NCBI RefSeq assembly: GCF_014873765.1
Contig: NZ_JADBGG010000033.1
Coordinates: forward strand, 1-53,306
DNA length: 53,306 nucleotides
Direction of reading: 5' to 3'
Source of the DNA: Desulfomicrobium macestii
GTDB lineage: Bacteria; Desulfobacterota; Desulfovibrionia; Desulfovibrionales; Desulfomicrobiaceae
The notes under the pieces are model-generated. The model did no database searches and was not told the DNA's origin. It worked only from the letters and a program-made list of their open reading frames with translations. Shown here piece by piece: positions 34,068 through 42,614 of the stretch (the first letter of the stretch is position 1; every line of letters begins with the position of its first letter). A program made the translations under genes and the position numbers.

Positions 34068-37000
34068 TCAGTCTTTGTTGACGCTTTGTTTTATCACTTC
34101 CATCAGCTCCCTGATGCTGAAGGGTTTGGCCACGTATCCGTCCATGCCCTTGTCCAGCAGCTTTTCCTTGTCTCCATCCATGGCATAGGCGGTCATGGCG
34201 ATGATGGGCACCGGTTTTTTGCCTGTTGCCCTCTCCGAGGCGCGGATGCGTCTGGTGGCCTCGATTCCGTCCATGCCCGGCATCTGAATGTCCATCAGGA
34301 TGAGGTCGAAATCCTGCTCCAGGATGCGGTCCAGCACCTCATGCCCGTCATGGGCGATGAAGACCTCGTGACCATTTTTGGTCAGCAGGTTGCGGACGGC
34401 GAAAAGGTTCACCTCGTCATCTTCGGCCACAAGAATTTTTCTCTCCCGCAGCGCGACTCTCGTTTTGTCCGGAGCCTCCCGTGCCGGCAATTCCAGCGCC
34501 TTGTCCAGGGTGACGCAGAAATATATGCTCGTGCCTACATCAACCTCGCTTGAAATGGCCATGTTGCCGCCCATGAGTCCAACCAGACGTTTGCAGATGG
34601 ACAGGCCGAGGCCCGCGCCCTGGTATTGCCTGGTGTAGCCTTGGGTCACCTGGCTGAAGGGTTCGAAGAGCTGGGCCAGCGCTTCATCGGGAATGCCGCA
34701 CCCTGTGTCCGAAATCTCGAAGAATATGCGCAGCTGATTTTCGTTGCGGGCAGGCAGGGGATAGGCCTCCACGCTGACGAATCCATGCTGCGTGAACTTG
34801 AATGCGTTGCCGATCAGGTTCGTAAGCACCTGTTGCAGACGAATGGGATCGCCGATGACGTTTTGCGGCAGCGCGTGGTCGAAATGGTGTCTGAGCTCGA
34901 TGCCGGACTGCAGGGCGATGGGCGCGAAGAGATCGACGGATTGATTCAATTTTTCACGCAGGTCGAAGACTTCGGGCCGAATGGGCATCTTGCCCGCTTC
35001 GACCCTGGAGAGGTCGAGAATGTCGGAAAGCAGGCTGGTCAGGCGGGAAGTCGATTGCACGGCCATGGCGCTGTATTCGTGCTGCTCTTGACTCAGGCTG
35101 GTTGTCTGCAGGAGTTGCAGCATGCCCATGATGCCGTTCAGCGGGGTGCGTATTTCGTGACTCATGTTTGCCAGAAATTCGCTCTTGGCCTTGTTTGCCG
35201 CTTCGGCGGCCTCCTTGGCGTTCAGCGCGGCGTATTCAGCGTTCTTTCGCGCGGTCACATCCACATGCGTACCCACCATGCGTACGGCGCTCCCTTGTTC
35301 GTTTCGTTCGACCACCCGGCCGCGCGCCATGATCCACAACCAATGCCCGGATTTGGATTTCATGCGGAATTCGATCTCGAAAACCTGTCCGCTGGTGACA
35401 TGTTGGCTTACCTGATCTTCGACCTCCTGGACGTCATCGGGATGAATGAGGCTGCGCCATGAACTGTAGCTCGCCTCGAACTCTCCGGGTTCATAGCCGA
35501 GCATGGCGTAATAGTGTGGACTGAAATATGTGCTGCCCGATACGCAGTCCCAATCCCAGATTCCGTCGTTCGTGACTTCAAGGGCCAGGGCGAGCCGTTC
35601 CTCGCTCTGGCGCATGGCTTCCTCGGCCATCTTGTGGGCAGTGATGTCTTCGCGCATGAGGATGCCGCCGGAGAAGACCCCGTCCTTGAACAGGGGGATG
35701 GCCTTGACGCTTTGCCAGGCAGATCCGCCGGCGGCGAGGCGGGGGATGAAAAGGCTCGGCAGGTTGAGCGGCCGACCGCCAAGCACATTTTCAAGGTCGG
35801 GGCCGATCCCGGCGGAGACCAGGCCGGGCAGTTCATGCAGGGCCCGGCCCAGAAAAAAATCTTTATCCAGAAGATTCCTGGCGAAACCTTCGACATGAAA
35901 CTGGTTGACGTAATTGATTTTTCCTTCCCGATCGAAAGTCATGATCGAGAGCGGCAGGTTGTCCACCAGGGACTGGTACAGATTTCTGCTTTCGACCAGC
36001 ACCTCCTGGGCGTGTTTTCGTTCGGTCAGATCGACGCCGAGGCTGGTCACGTCCGTGGGCATCCCTGCCGAATCGAAGGTCAGCGCGTTGGCCCAGGCAA
36101 TGGCATGGCGCGCACCAAACTTGTCGAGTATTTCATTTTCGTGCGTGGAGTAGGCCAGGTTCTGCCCGCCGGCCATGACCGAAACGAAAAATTCGCGGGT
36201 CGGCTTGCGGATTTCCTCGGGAATGAACATTTCAAACCAGTCCCGACCCAGGACCTCGTTGTTTTCCCAGCCGGTAAGTTTGAGAAAATATTCATTGGCA
36301 AAGATGATATGTCCATCGGGGTCGAGGGATATGCCGATTTGCGGCGTGTGGAGCAGAATGTTGCGCCATTTTTTTTCCGAACGCGCCAGTGCTTCGCGTT
36401 CCTGGGCAAGTTGCCTGAAAAGGGTACGATAGGGGCGTTTCAAGGCGAAACGGACCAGAGCCAGATAGATCAGGAAAAAGGACACTATTTTTAGAAAATG
36501 GCCCACTACATTGGAGAGGCCGTACACGCTTACGTACAGGGTGAAAGCCAGTTCGCCCATGATGCTGAGGGCCATGGAAATGATCAGCAGATGAAAGATT
36601 CCGGGTTCGAGCCTGTCACGCTTTTGCCAAAGATTGAGCATGGCTACCGCCAGCACGGCGCAGATGGCATATTCCGCGACGATCTTGAACGTCGTCAGTC
36701 CCTGCCCTTCGACGTGGCAGACCGGAAAAATCTCCCAGGCGAAGATGCTCAGGAACAAGGTCGCTGTGACGCCGGAGAAACCTACGAGCACCCCCCAAAG
36801 AGAAAAGCCGCGCCCCAGTATCAGGCTGTAGGCAAAGAGACTGGCTGCTTCCAGCCCACGGGCTGCTATCCAGAGCTGTGTGGCCGGGTTTGTGTCATCC
36901 GCGGCCTCGATGATGTTCATTCCACTGTAGGTCAGGGTGTGGGTCAGGTCGATCAGGGCGATGAAGAAATAGGCAATGCCCAGGAACAGGAGGGCTTCGT

Positions 37001-37202
37001 TGCGCAGGAAGGCGCGCGTGTTCCAGACCAGCAGAAAAACGCTCCAGCCCACGGCCACGGCAAAGAGTTCGGCCATGGTGTGGAAAAGAAGAAAATTATG
37101 GCGACTGATGAAAAAAAGGACGGCCAGCAGAAAGATCCACAGGGTGACGTGGCGCAGGGTGCGCGAAATGTCATTGGGGGCGGGTTGGTCGTCTGAAAGC
37201 AT
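34068..37202 (-). CDS. Hybrid sensor histidine kinase with MASE-type membrane domain and PAS repeats
   Basis: About 1044 residues. The N-terminal integral membrane sensor (about 1-260) has at least seven hydrophobic segments and resembles MASE3 (FLGIAYFFIALIDLTHTLTY). Three PAS domains lie between about 280 and 660, each with associated C-terminal motifs. HisKA has the phospho-acceptor in MSHEIRTPLNG near 680, HATPase has N and G boxes (LIGNAFKFTQ; DTGCGI; GLGLSI) at about 735-880, and a receiver domain has LMDIQMPGMDG near 970. No output domain, so phosphate must go to a separate regulator or Hpt protein. ATG 37202 has GGAG five bases upstream. Confidence 0.92.
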   Translation of the reverse strand: MLSDDQPAPNDISRTLRHVTLWIFLLAVLFFISRHNFLLFHTMAELFAVAVGWSVFLLVWNTRAFLRNEALLFLGIAYFFIALIDLTHTLTYSGMNIIEAADDTNPATQLWIAARGLEAASLFAYSLILGRGFSLWGVLVGFSGVTATLFLSIFAWEIFPVCHVEGQGLTTFKIVAEYAICAVLAVAMLNLWQKRDRLEPGIFHLLIISMALSIMGELAFTLYVSVYGLSNVVGHFLKIVSFFLIYLALVRFALKRPYRTLFRQLAQEREALARSEKKWRNILLHTPQIGISLDPDGHIIFANEYFLKLTGWENNEVLGRDWFEMFIPEEIRKPTREFFVSVMAGGQNLAYSTHENEILDKFGARHAIAWANALTFDSAGMPTDVTSLGVDLTERKHAQEVLVESRNLYQSLVDNLPLSIMTFDREGKINYVNQFHVEGFARNLLDKDFFLGRALHELPGLVSAGIGPDLENVLGGRPLNLPSLFIPRLAAGGSAWQSVKAIPLFKDGVFSGGILMREDITAHKMAEEAMRQSEERLALALEVTNDGIWDWDCVSGSTYFSPHYYAMLGYEPGEFEASYSSWRSLIHPDDVQEVEDQVSQHVTSGQVFEIEFRMKSKSGHWLWIMARGRVVERNEQGSAVRMVGTHVDVTARKNAEYAALNAKEAAEAANKAKSEFLANMSHEIRTPLNGIMGMLQLLQTTSLSQEQHEYSAMAVQSTSRLTSLLSDILDLSRVEAGKMPIRPEVFDLREKLNQSVDLFAPIALQSGIELRHHFDHALPQNVIGDPIRLQQVLTNLIGNAFKFTQHGFVSVEAYPLPARNENQLRIFFEISDTGCGIPDEALAQLFEPFSQVTQGYTRQYQGAGLGLSICKRLVGLMGGNMAISSEVDVGTSIYFCVTLDKALELPAREAPDKTRVALRERKILVAEDDEVNLFAVRNLLTKNGHEVFIAHDGHEVLDRILEQDFDLILMDIQMPGMDGIEATRRIRASERATGKKPVPIIAMTAYAMDGDKEKLLDKGMDGYVAKPFSIRELMEVIKQSVNKD

Positions 37203-37421
37203 TCGAGCTCCGTTTTTCGTAATGTCCACGTATGCGGTAGTATCAGTTCGACGGGATATGTGGATAGTCGCATGTTTGGATCAGTATCAACTAATTTCAG
37301 GACAGACCACCCCGAAGAATTCTTGCCTTGTCATTCGCGAGGAAGTGCTTGCGGGCGCGACATGACACGAGGCGGCGGATCTGCTAGAGTGCATTACAAC
37401 TTTGCCGGGAGAACGCATATC

Positions 37422-39038
37422 ATGAATTCCGCCGTACAATTCGAGGACATTTGCCGGGCCATGTCCGAACCTGCTTTTTATCCGCACTCCGTATCCGGTG
37501 TCGAACGCCGGGAGACCCACATCTCCGTCGTGTTTCTGGCCGGAGAGTGGGTGTATAAGCTCAAAAAACACAAAGACTTGGGATTTCTTGATTTTCGTGA
37601 TCCCGCCAGGCGCCTGCATTTTTGCCTGCAGGAGGTAAAGCTCAACCAGCGCTTGAGCTTTGGCGTGTATCAGGAGGTACTGGGCATTCACCACGGCGAG
37701 AGAGGGCTGTGTCTTGGTCCCTTGGAAGGAGCGCTGGAATATGTCGTGAAGATGGCGCGATTGCCGGACGAGGCAAGCCTTGAGGCCATGTTGCGTGCTG
37801 GGAAGGCAACGCAGGAGAACATTTCAAGCCTGGGCGAAACCCTGGCCGGTTTTCACAAAAGCGCTGAGCGTGGGCAAGGCATCGACACATACGGGGATCT
37901 CGAACATATCCGATTCAACATGGAGGAGAATTTCACGCAGCTCCTTCCTTTCGCGCAGGCCCTTCTCGACTCCCGGAAATGGGATTTTTCCCGGCAGGTC
38001 TGCCGCTCGTTCGCGGACAATCATGTCGATCTGTTCATGCACAGGGTGCGGGAAGGCAGGATCACCGACGGGCACGGAGACCTGCGGGCCGAGCATGTCT
38101 ATTTTCACCACGGGGTGCAGGTCATCGACTGCATCGAGTTCAATGAACGTTTCAGATACGGCGACTGCGCCCTTGATCTGGCTTTCCTGATCATGGATCT
38201 GGACCGTTTGGGGTATGCGGACACTGCCCGGCGACTGCTGCAAGCCTACGCAACGGCGGCCCGCGACCCGGATATTTATGCGCTGGTGGATTTCTATGCG
38301 GCGTACCGCGCCTTTGTGCGGCTCAAGGTAGCCTGTTTTTCCCTTGAGCATGTAAAGTCAAGGGAGCCCCTGCAGGAGGAGATCCAGCGGTATCTGCGGC
38401 AGGCCTATGGATACGCCTTGGCCTTTGGGCGGCCGGTGCTGTGGGTTTTCTTTGGTCTGCCGGCTTCGGGAAAATCGACGCTGGCGCGCCGGGTGGCCCA
38501 GGCGCTGTTTATGCCGTTGCTCGGTTCCGACAAGGTCAGGAAGCAGGCGGGGGATTTTTCCGTGGTCAAGGTGGATGATTACAATGCGGGAGCGTACCGG
38601 CCCGTGCTGCGCAGTCGCGTTTACGCACGGCTTTTCAATCTGGCCCAGGATGAACTGAAAAAAGGGCGATCGGTGATCCTGGACGCCACGTTTTCCAAGG
38701 CGCAGTGGCGTGAGTCGGCCATCCGTCTGGCGCAGGACCACAAGGCGGGCCATGTCTTCGTGCATTGCGTCTGCGAGCCCCGGACCATAAGGGCCCGGCT
38801 GGCGCAGCGCGGGCATGAGGCCGGGGAGTCTGATGCGCGGCTTGTCCATTTCGAGGACATGATCAAGAATTTCGAACCATTCAGCCACGAGGTCCCGGAC
38901 GTTTATCTGCGGGTCGATACCGAGCGGACCCCGGAGGAGTCTTTTTACGAGATCCTGGCGAAAGGGCATGCCCTGAAGCATGCCCAGGTCCAGTGTCTGC
39001 TCGGCGAATTGAACGGGGAGACGGATTCACGGGAGTGA
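37422..39038 (+). CDS. Aminoglycoside-phosphotransferase-like/AAA kinase fusion protein
   Basis: A 538-residue two-domain protein. Residues about 1-330 form a kinase-like APH domain (COG2187 type: VYKLKKHKDLGFLDF; catalytic loop ITDGHGDLRAEHVYF; then VIDCIEFNERFRYGD). Residues about 338-520 form a P-loop NTPase/kinase (COG0645 type) with Walker A GLPASGKST at about 345 and ILDATFSKAQWR. The fusion is widespread in proteobacteria, but the substrate of either domain is not known. The ATG at 37422 is preceded by a weak GGGAGA. Confidence 0.85.
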   Translation: MNSAVQFEDICRAMSEPAFYPHSVSGVERRETHISVVFLAGEWVYKLKKHKDLGFLDFRDPARRLHFCLQEVKLNQRLSFGVYQEVLGIHHGERGLCLGPLEGALEYVVKMARLPDEASLEAMLRAGKATQENISSLGETLAGFHKSAERGQGIDTYGDLEHIRFNMEENFTQLLPFAQALLDSRKWDFSRQVCRSFADNHVDLFMHRVREGRITDGHGDLRAEHVYFHHGVQVIDCIEFNERFRYGDCALDLAFLIMDLDRLGYADTARRLLQAYATAARDPDIYALVDFYAAYRAFVRLKVACFSLEHVKSREPLQEEIQRYLRQAYGYALAFGRPVLWVFFGLPASGKSTLARRVAQALFMPLLGSDKVRKQAGDFSVVKVDDYNAGAYRPVLRSRVYARLFNLAQDELKKGRSVILDATFSKAQWRESAIRLAQDHKAGHVFVHCVCEPRTIRARLAQRGHEAGESDARLVHFEDMIKNFEPFSHEVPDVYLRVDTERTPEESFYEILAKGHALKHAQVQCLLGELNGETDSRE

Positions 39039-39073
39039 CATCACGGCATGAGGCGGCCGCTCGGGACTCCTGG

Positions 39074-39514
39074 TCAATTGCGCATGCGGCGCTCCCATTC
39101 GAAATCGCGGCTGGTGACCACGTCTTCCATGCGCCGCAGCCGCCGGTCCAGATTCTCGAACTTGCGCTTGATCCGCTCCAAGGCCCCGGCGCGGGAGTTG
39201 GTGTAGGAGTTGTAGAACTCCTGGTCGGCGGGGCTGCCGAAGGGCACGACCGGTTCCATCTTCATGACCATGGCCGCGATGAGGTACAAGAGCCCCACCG
39301 GCCAGATGCCCGTGACCAGAAAGAGGAGGATGACGATGGCGCGCAAGGCTCCGACGGAGAAATCGAAGTATCGGGCCAGTCCCTTGCAAACGCCCAGAAA
39401 TACACCGTCGCGGGCGCGGTAGATTCCACGCTGCTCTTCCACGGGCCTCCTCCAGCGCGAACCGCGGCTTCCGCCGCCATGCATGCGGCCATTGCCGCGT
39501 CCGAAAGCTCTCAC
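39074..39514 (-). CDS. pspC: Phage shock protein C
   Basis: A 146-residue protein with a PspC domain: IYRARDGVFLGVCKGLARYF, then a membrane segment LRAIVILLFLVTGIWPVGLLYLIAA. A basic N-terminus precedes it, and a C-terminal charged helix (ALERIKRKFENLDRRLRRME) follows. PspC senses inner-membrane stress with PspB and releases PspF by recruiting PspA. Last gene of the pspABC operon; its start overlaps the pspB stop (ATGA). Confidence 0.92.
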   Translation of the reverse strand: MRAFGRGNGRMHGGGSRGSRWRRPVEEQRGIYRARDGVFLGVCKGLARYFDFSVGALRAIVILLFLVTGIWPVGLLYLIAAMVMKMEPVVPFGSPADQEFYNSYTNSRAGALERIKRKFENLDRRLRRMEDVVTSRDFEWERRMRN

Positions 39515-39741
39515 GATCTTTTCTCCTTGCCGTCCTTTTCCAGAAGAATCGTTTCCAGTGCCTCGATGCGCTCTTCCATGCGGGACATGCCGTTATAGAT
39601 CTCCTGAATCATCTGCGCTTCCCGGGCCACGTTCACATCGCCGGACTTGGTGAACATCTTGATGAACCCGAAGATGACCGCGCCGACCAGCAGGATTCCG
39701 GCGCTCATGAGCACGAAGATAAAACCGAAAAAATGTTCCAT
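39511..39741 (-). CDS. pspB: Phage shock protein B
   Basis: A 76-residue protein: one N-terminal membrane segment (FFGFIFVLMSAGILLVGAVIFGF) followed by a charged amphipathic helix with REAQMIQEIYNGMSRMEERIEALETIL, shown by its key acidic and leucine positions. Size and layout match PspB. AAGGAG precedes the ATG by seven bases; a longer frame to 39801 is unlikely. It works with PspC. Confidence 0.88.
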   Translation of the reverse strand: MEHFFGFIFVLMSAGILLVGAVIFGFIKMFTKSGDVNVAREAQMIQEIYNGMSRMEERIEALETILLEKDGKEKRS

Positions 39742-39815
39742 GCAATCTTCTCCTTGCGTGTTTACAAGCGCATAGCCGAGGCTTTGGCGGCCGCCAAACA
39801 AATTTTCAGCCTGTG

Positions 39816-40475
39816 CTATTTGTCAGAGGAGGAGCGCATGGAGGCGAGTTGTGCTTCCACTTCGTCTCCGCCTTCGAGCAGAGCGAACTCCTGTTCCAGG
39901 TTCCGGTTCTGTCGCGGCGCGCCCAGTTCGGCCTCGGCTTCCATGCGTTCGATGCGCTGCTCGAACTGGTCAAAGCGCATCATGACGTCGGCCGACTGAA
40001 CCCGCGAGACATTGGAGCGGACCTTGATGCGCTGGTCGGCCCGCACATGGCGCTTGGCCAGGCTGCGCTGGCGTTCCTTGGCGGACTCCAGCTTGACGTC
40101 GAGCTGCTCGATGTCTTCGCGCGCCTGCTCGATCATGACCGCAAAGCGATCCCGCTCCCGTTCCAGTCCTTCGCTCAGTCGCTGCGCGGCCAGTTTTTCC
40201 AGCAGCGCCTCTCGGGCCAGGTCCTCGCGTCCCTTGTCCAGCGCAAGCTTGGCCCTGTCTTCCCACAGTTCCAGACGGGCCAGGGCCTGGGACTGCTCCC
40301 TGGCGATGCGCTTCTGATCGGCCATGAGCCCGGCACAGGCGGCCTTGAGCTCCACCGAGGTCTCCTCCATCTCCTGAATCATCAGGCGGATCATCTTTTC
40401 CGGTTCCTCGGCCTTGTCCAGCATGGAATTGATGTTGGAGCTGATGATGTCCTTGAATCTGGTAAATACGCCCAT
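39816..40475 (-). CDS. pspA: Phage shock protein A
   Basis: A 219-residue ESCRT-III-like protein of the PspA/IM30 family: MGVFTRFKDIISSNINSMLD, then long coiled coils, with the family pattern EEPEKMIRLMIQEMEETSVE. PspA binds and maintains the inner membrane and, when free, inhibits the activator PspF. First gene of the pspABC operon, with GGAGG five bases before the ATG. A sigma-54 promoter lies at 40519-40534, and pspF is divergent, as in Escherichia coli. Confidence 0.93.
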   Translation of the reverse strand: MGVFTRFKDIISSNINSMLDKAEEPEKMIRLMIQEMEETSVELKAACAGLMADQKRIAREQSQALARLELWEDRAKLALDKGREDLAREALLEKLAAQRLSEGLERERDRFAVMIEQAREDIEQLDVKLESAKERQRSLAKRHVRADQRIKVRSNVSRVQSADVMMRFDQFEQRIERMEAEAELGAPRQNRNLEQEFALLEGGDEVEAQLASMRSSSDK

Positions 40476-40518
40476 GAGTTCCTCCACGAGTGACGATGTT
40501 CTTGATCGCCTTGACTTG

Positions 40519-40534
40519 AGCAGAGATCGTGCCA
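40519..40534 (-). promoter_or_regulatory. Sigma-54 (-24/-12) promoter of pspABC
   Basis: Read on the minus strand: TGGCACGATCTCTGCT, with GG and GC separated by ten bases as required for sigma-54. It lies about 45 bases before the pspA start and inside the pspA-pspF intergenic region, where PspF would bind upstream. Confidence 0.75.
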
Positions 40535-40642
40535 GCGCTTTGTTGTTTCGTATCATGCCGAAATGTAATGATTTTTGAAAAACGTTATTTGCCTGTGTGG
40601 TCTGTCGTTGCATCCTTTGGTCTATTTCGCTATTTATTGGCA

Positions 40643-41683
40643 ATGGAAACCACATATCCGCCATCTTCCCCGACATCGTCCATGGAAGCCATCGGCCAGT
40701 CCGACGCATTTCTGCTTTTTCAGGAGCACCTCTCGCGTGTGGCGCGCATCGACAGGCCGGTGCTGATCATCGGCGAGCGCGGCACCGGCAAGGAATTGGC
40801 CGCCGCGCGCCTGCATTATCTTTCACGGCGCTGGCAGGGCCCGCTGGTCACGGTCAACTGCGCGGCCCTGGCCGGTTCGCTCCTGGATACGGAGCTTTTC
40901 GGGCACGAGGTCGGGGCCTTCACCGGAGCTACCGTCCGTCGCAAGGGACGGTTCGAGAATGCGGATACGGGCACCCTTGTCCTGGACGAGATCGCGAACC
41001 TGTCGCCGGAGGCGCAGGAAAAGATTTTGCGCGTGGTCGAGTACGGATCGTTCGACCGTGTGGGCGGGAGTCGGCCGGTTACGGTCAACGTGCGCATCGT
41101 GGGCGCGACGAACGTGGACCTGCCACGGCGGGCCAGGGCCGGGGCGTTCAAGGAGGATTTGCTGGATCGCCTGAGCTTCGAGGTGCTGACCGTGCCTCCG
41201 CTGCGCATGCGCGAGGGGGATGTGCAGCTGTTGACCCGGCACTTTGCCGCGCGCATGGCCATCGGCATGGGACTGGCCGAGGCGCCGGGATTCTCCGCAA
41301 GGGCCATGTCCATGCTGCTGGCCCACGACTGGCCGGGCAATGTGCGCGAACTCAAGAATGTGGTCGAACGCGCGGTGTACCGGACTGGATCGGGAACGGT
41401 CCGGGAGGTGGTCTTCGATCCGTTTGCATCCCCTTACCGTCCAGTGGAACAGGTGGTAGCGGCTGCCGAGGTTCCGCGGCCACCAGATGTCCGTCCGCGT
41501 TCCGTGCAGCCTGACCTTGCAGTCCCGCTGGCCACGGCCGTGCGCGATCTGGAAGAGGCGTACCTGACGGCGGCCCTGGAGCAGGGCCGCCACAACCAGA
41601 AAAAGGCGGCGGCCCTGCTTGGGCTCACCTACCATCAGTTTCGCGGCCTTTATCGCAGGCTGCGCGCCGATCTGGACGACTGA
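40643..41683 (+). CDS. pspF: Phage shock operon activator PspF (sigma-54 enhancer-binding protein)
   Basis: A 346-residue AAA+ activator without an N-terminal receiver, as in PspF. The Walker A is degenerate (GERGTGKEL), GAFTGA is present in the sigma-54 contact loop, Walker B is LVLDEI, then the arginine-finger region and WPGNVREL. A C-terminal Fis-type HTH (NQKKAAALLGLTYHQFRGLY) completes it. It drives the divergent pspABC operon through sigma-54. The ATG at 40643 lacks a good ribosome site; ATG 40682 is an alternative, and the frame continues upstream without similarity. Confidence 0.9.
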   Translation: METTYPPSSPTSSMEAIGQSDAFLLFQEHLSRVARIDRPVLIIGERGTGKELAAARLHYLSRRWQGPLVTVNCAALAGSLLDTELFGHEVGAFTGATVRRKGRFENADTGTLVLDEIANLSPEAQEKILRVVEYGSFDRVGGSRPVTVNVRIVGATNVDLPRRARAGAFKEDLLDRLSFEVLTVPPLRMREGDVQLLTRHFAARMAIGMGLAEAPGFSARAMSMLLAHDWPGNVRELKNVVERAVYRTGSGTVREVVFDPFASPYRPVEQVVAAAEVPRPPDVRPRSVQPDLAVPLATAVRDLEEAYLTAALEQGRHNQKKAAALLGLTYHQFRGLYRRLRADLDD

Positions 41684-41716
41684 CGTCTGACGCGTGTCCG
41701 CCGGTTGAAATGCAAG

Positions 41717-41765
41717 AGGCCGGGCCCGTCCCATGATGGACGAGCCCGGCCTTTGGCTTTTTTTT
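41717..41765. terminator. Terminator between pspF and ylqF
   Basis: AGGCCGGGCCCGTCC (41717-41731) pairs with 41738-41752 with a single mismatch, loop CATGAT. A T-run follows at 41758-41765 on the plus strand. The genes converge here, so it may serve pspF chiefly. Confidence 0.8.
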
Positions 41766-41774
41766 AAGTGGAGC

Positions 41775-42614
41775 TTACGCCGCCTTGGGCGCCGGAGGCT
41801 TTTGCAGGCTGATGCGGCCGATCTGTCCGGCGCGCAGTTCGTTCAGCAGGATGCCCGCCGCCTTGGTCACGTCCACCTCGCCGCCCTTGATCAGGCACCC
41901 GCGCTTCCTGCCGAGCGCTTCCAGCAGATCGATCCCGTTCTGGGGCAGATCGGTGATCTTGTAGCGTTCCTTGAGCAGTCCTGGATATTCGCGCAGGAGA
42001 TAGTCGCCGACGCGGGCCGCGACCTCGGCGTTGTCCATGGCCGTTTCTCGCACCGCGCCGCTGCCGGCCAGCATGTAGGAGGCCGTGACGCTTTCGATCT
42101 TGGGCCAGAGCACGCCGGGGGTGTCGTACAGGGTCAGCTCGTCGTTGACATGGACCCGCTTCTGCTTGGTGGTGATGGCGGCCTGGTTGGCGGCCCGGGC
42201 GACCTTGCGGCCGACCAGGGTGTTCATGAGCGTGGATTTGCCCACGTTGGGGATGCCGACGATGAGGCAGTTGACGGGCTGCATGAGAAAATTGCGCTCC
42301 TTGACCATGCCCGGCAGAGTCCCGAGAATGCGCTTGGCGTCCTTGGGGCTGGTGGCGCTGATTTCCATGGGCACGGTGCCGCACTCGCGGAAGAAGTCCA
42401 TCCAGGAAGCGGTCACGGCCGGGTCGGCCAGATCGCTCTTGTTCAGGACCTTCAGGCACGGCCTTGGCCCGCGCAGTTCGCGCAGGAGGGGATTTTCGCT
42501 GTATCCGGGCAGGCGCGCATCGAGCACTTCGATGACCACATCGACCTTGGCCATGACCAGGGCAATCTGTTTTCTGGCCCGGTGCATGTGGCCGGGAAAC
42601 CATTGAATCGACAT
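41775..42614 (-). CDS. ylqF: Ribosome biogenesis GTPase YlqF (RbgA)
   Basis: A 279-residue circularly permuted GTPase: G4 motif NKSD comes first, followed by G1 GIPNVGKST and G3 DTPG. The N-terminus IQWFPGHMHRARKQI is the YlqF signature. It assists late assembly of the large ribosomal subunit. The ATG directly follows the stop of the oligopeptidase gene (TAGATG), with AAGGA upstream, so it is co-translated. Confidence 0.93.
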   Translation of the reverse strand: MSIQWFPGHMHRARKQIALVMAKVDVVIEVLDARLPGYSENPLLRELRGPRPCLKVLNKSDLADPAVTASWMDFFRECGTVPMEISATSPKDAKRILGTLPGMVKERNFLMQPVNCLIVGIPNVGKSTLMNTLVGRKVARAANQAAITTKQKRVHVNDELTLYDTPGVLWPKIESVTASYMLAGSGAVRETAMDNAEVAARVGDYLLREYPGLLKERYKITDLPQNGIDLLEALGRKRGCLIKGGEVDVTKAAGILLNELRAGQIGRISLQKPPAPKAA

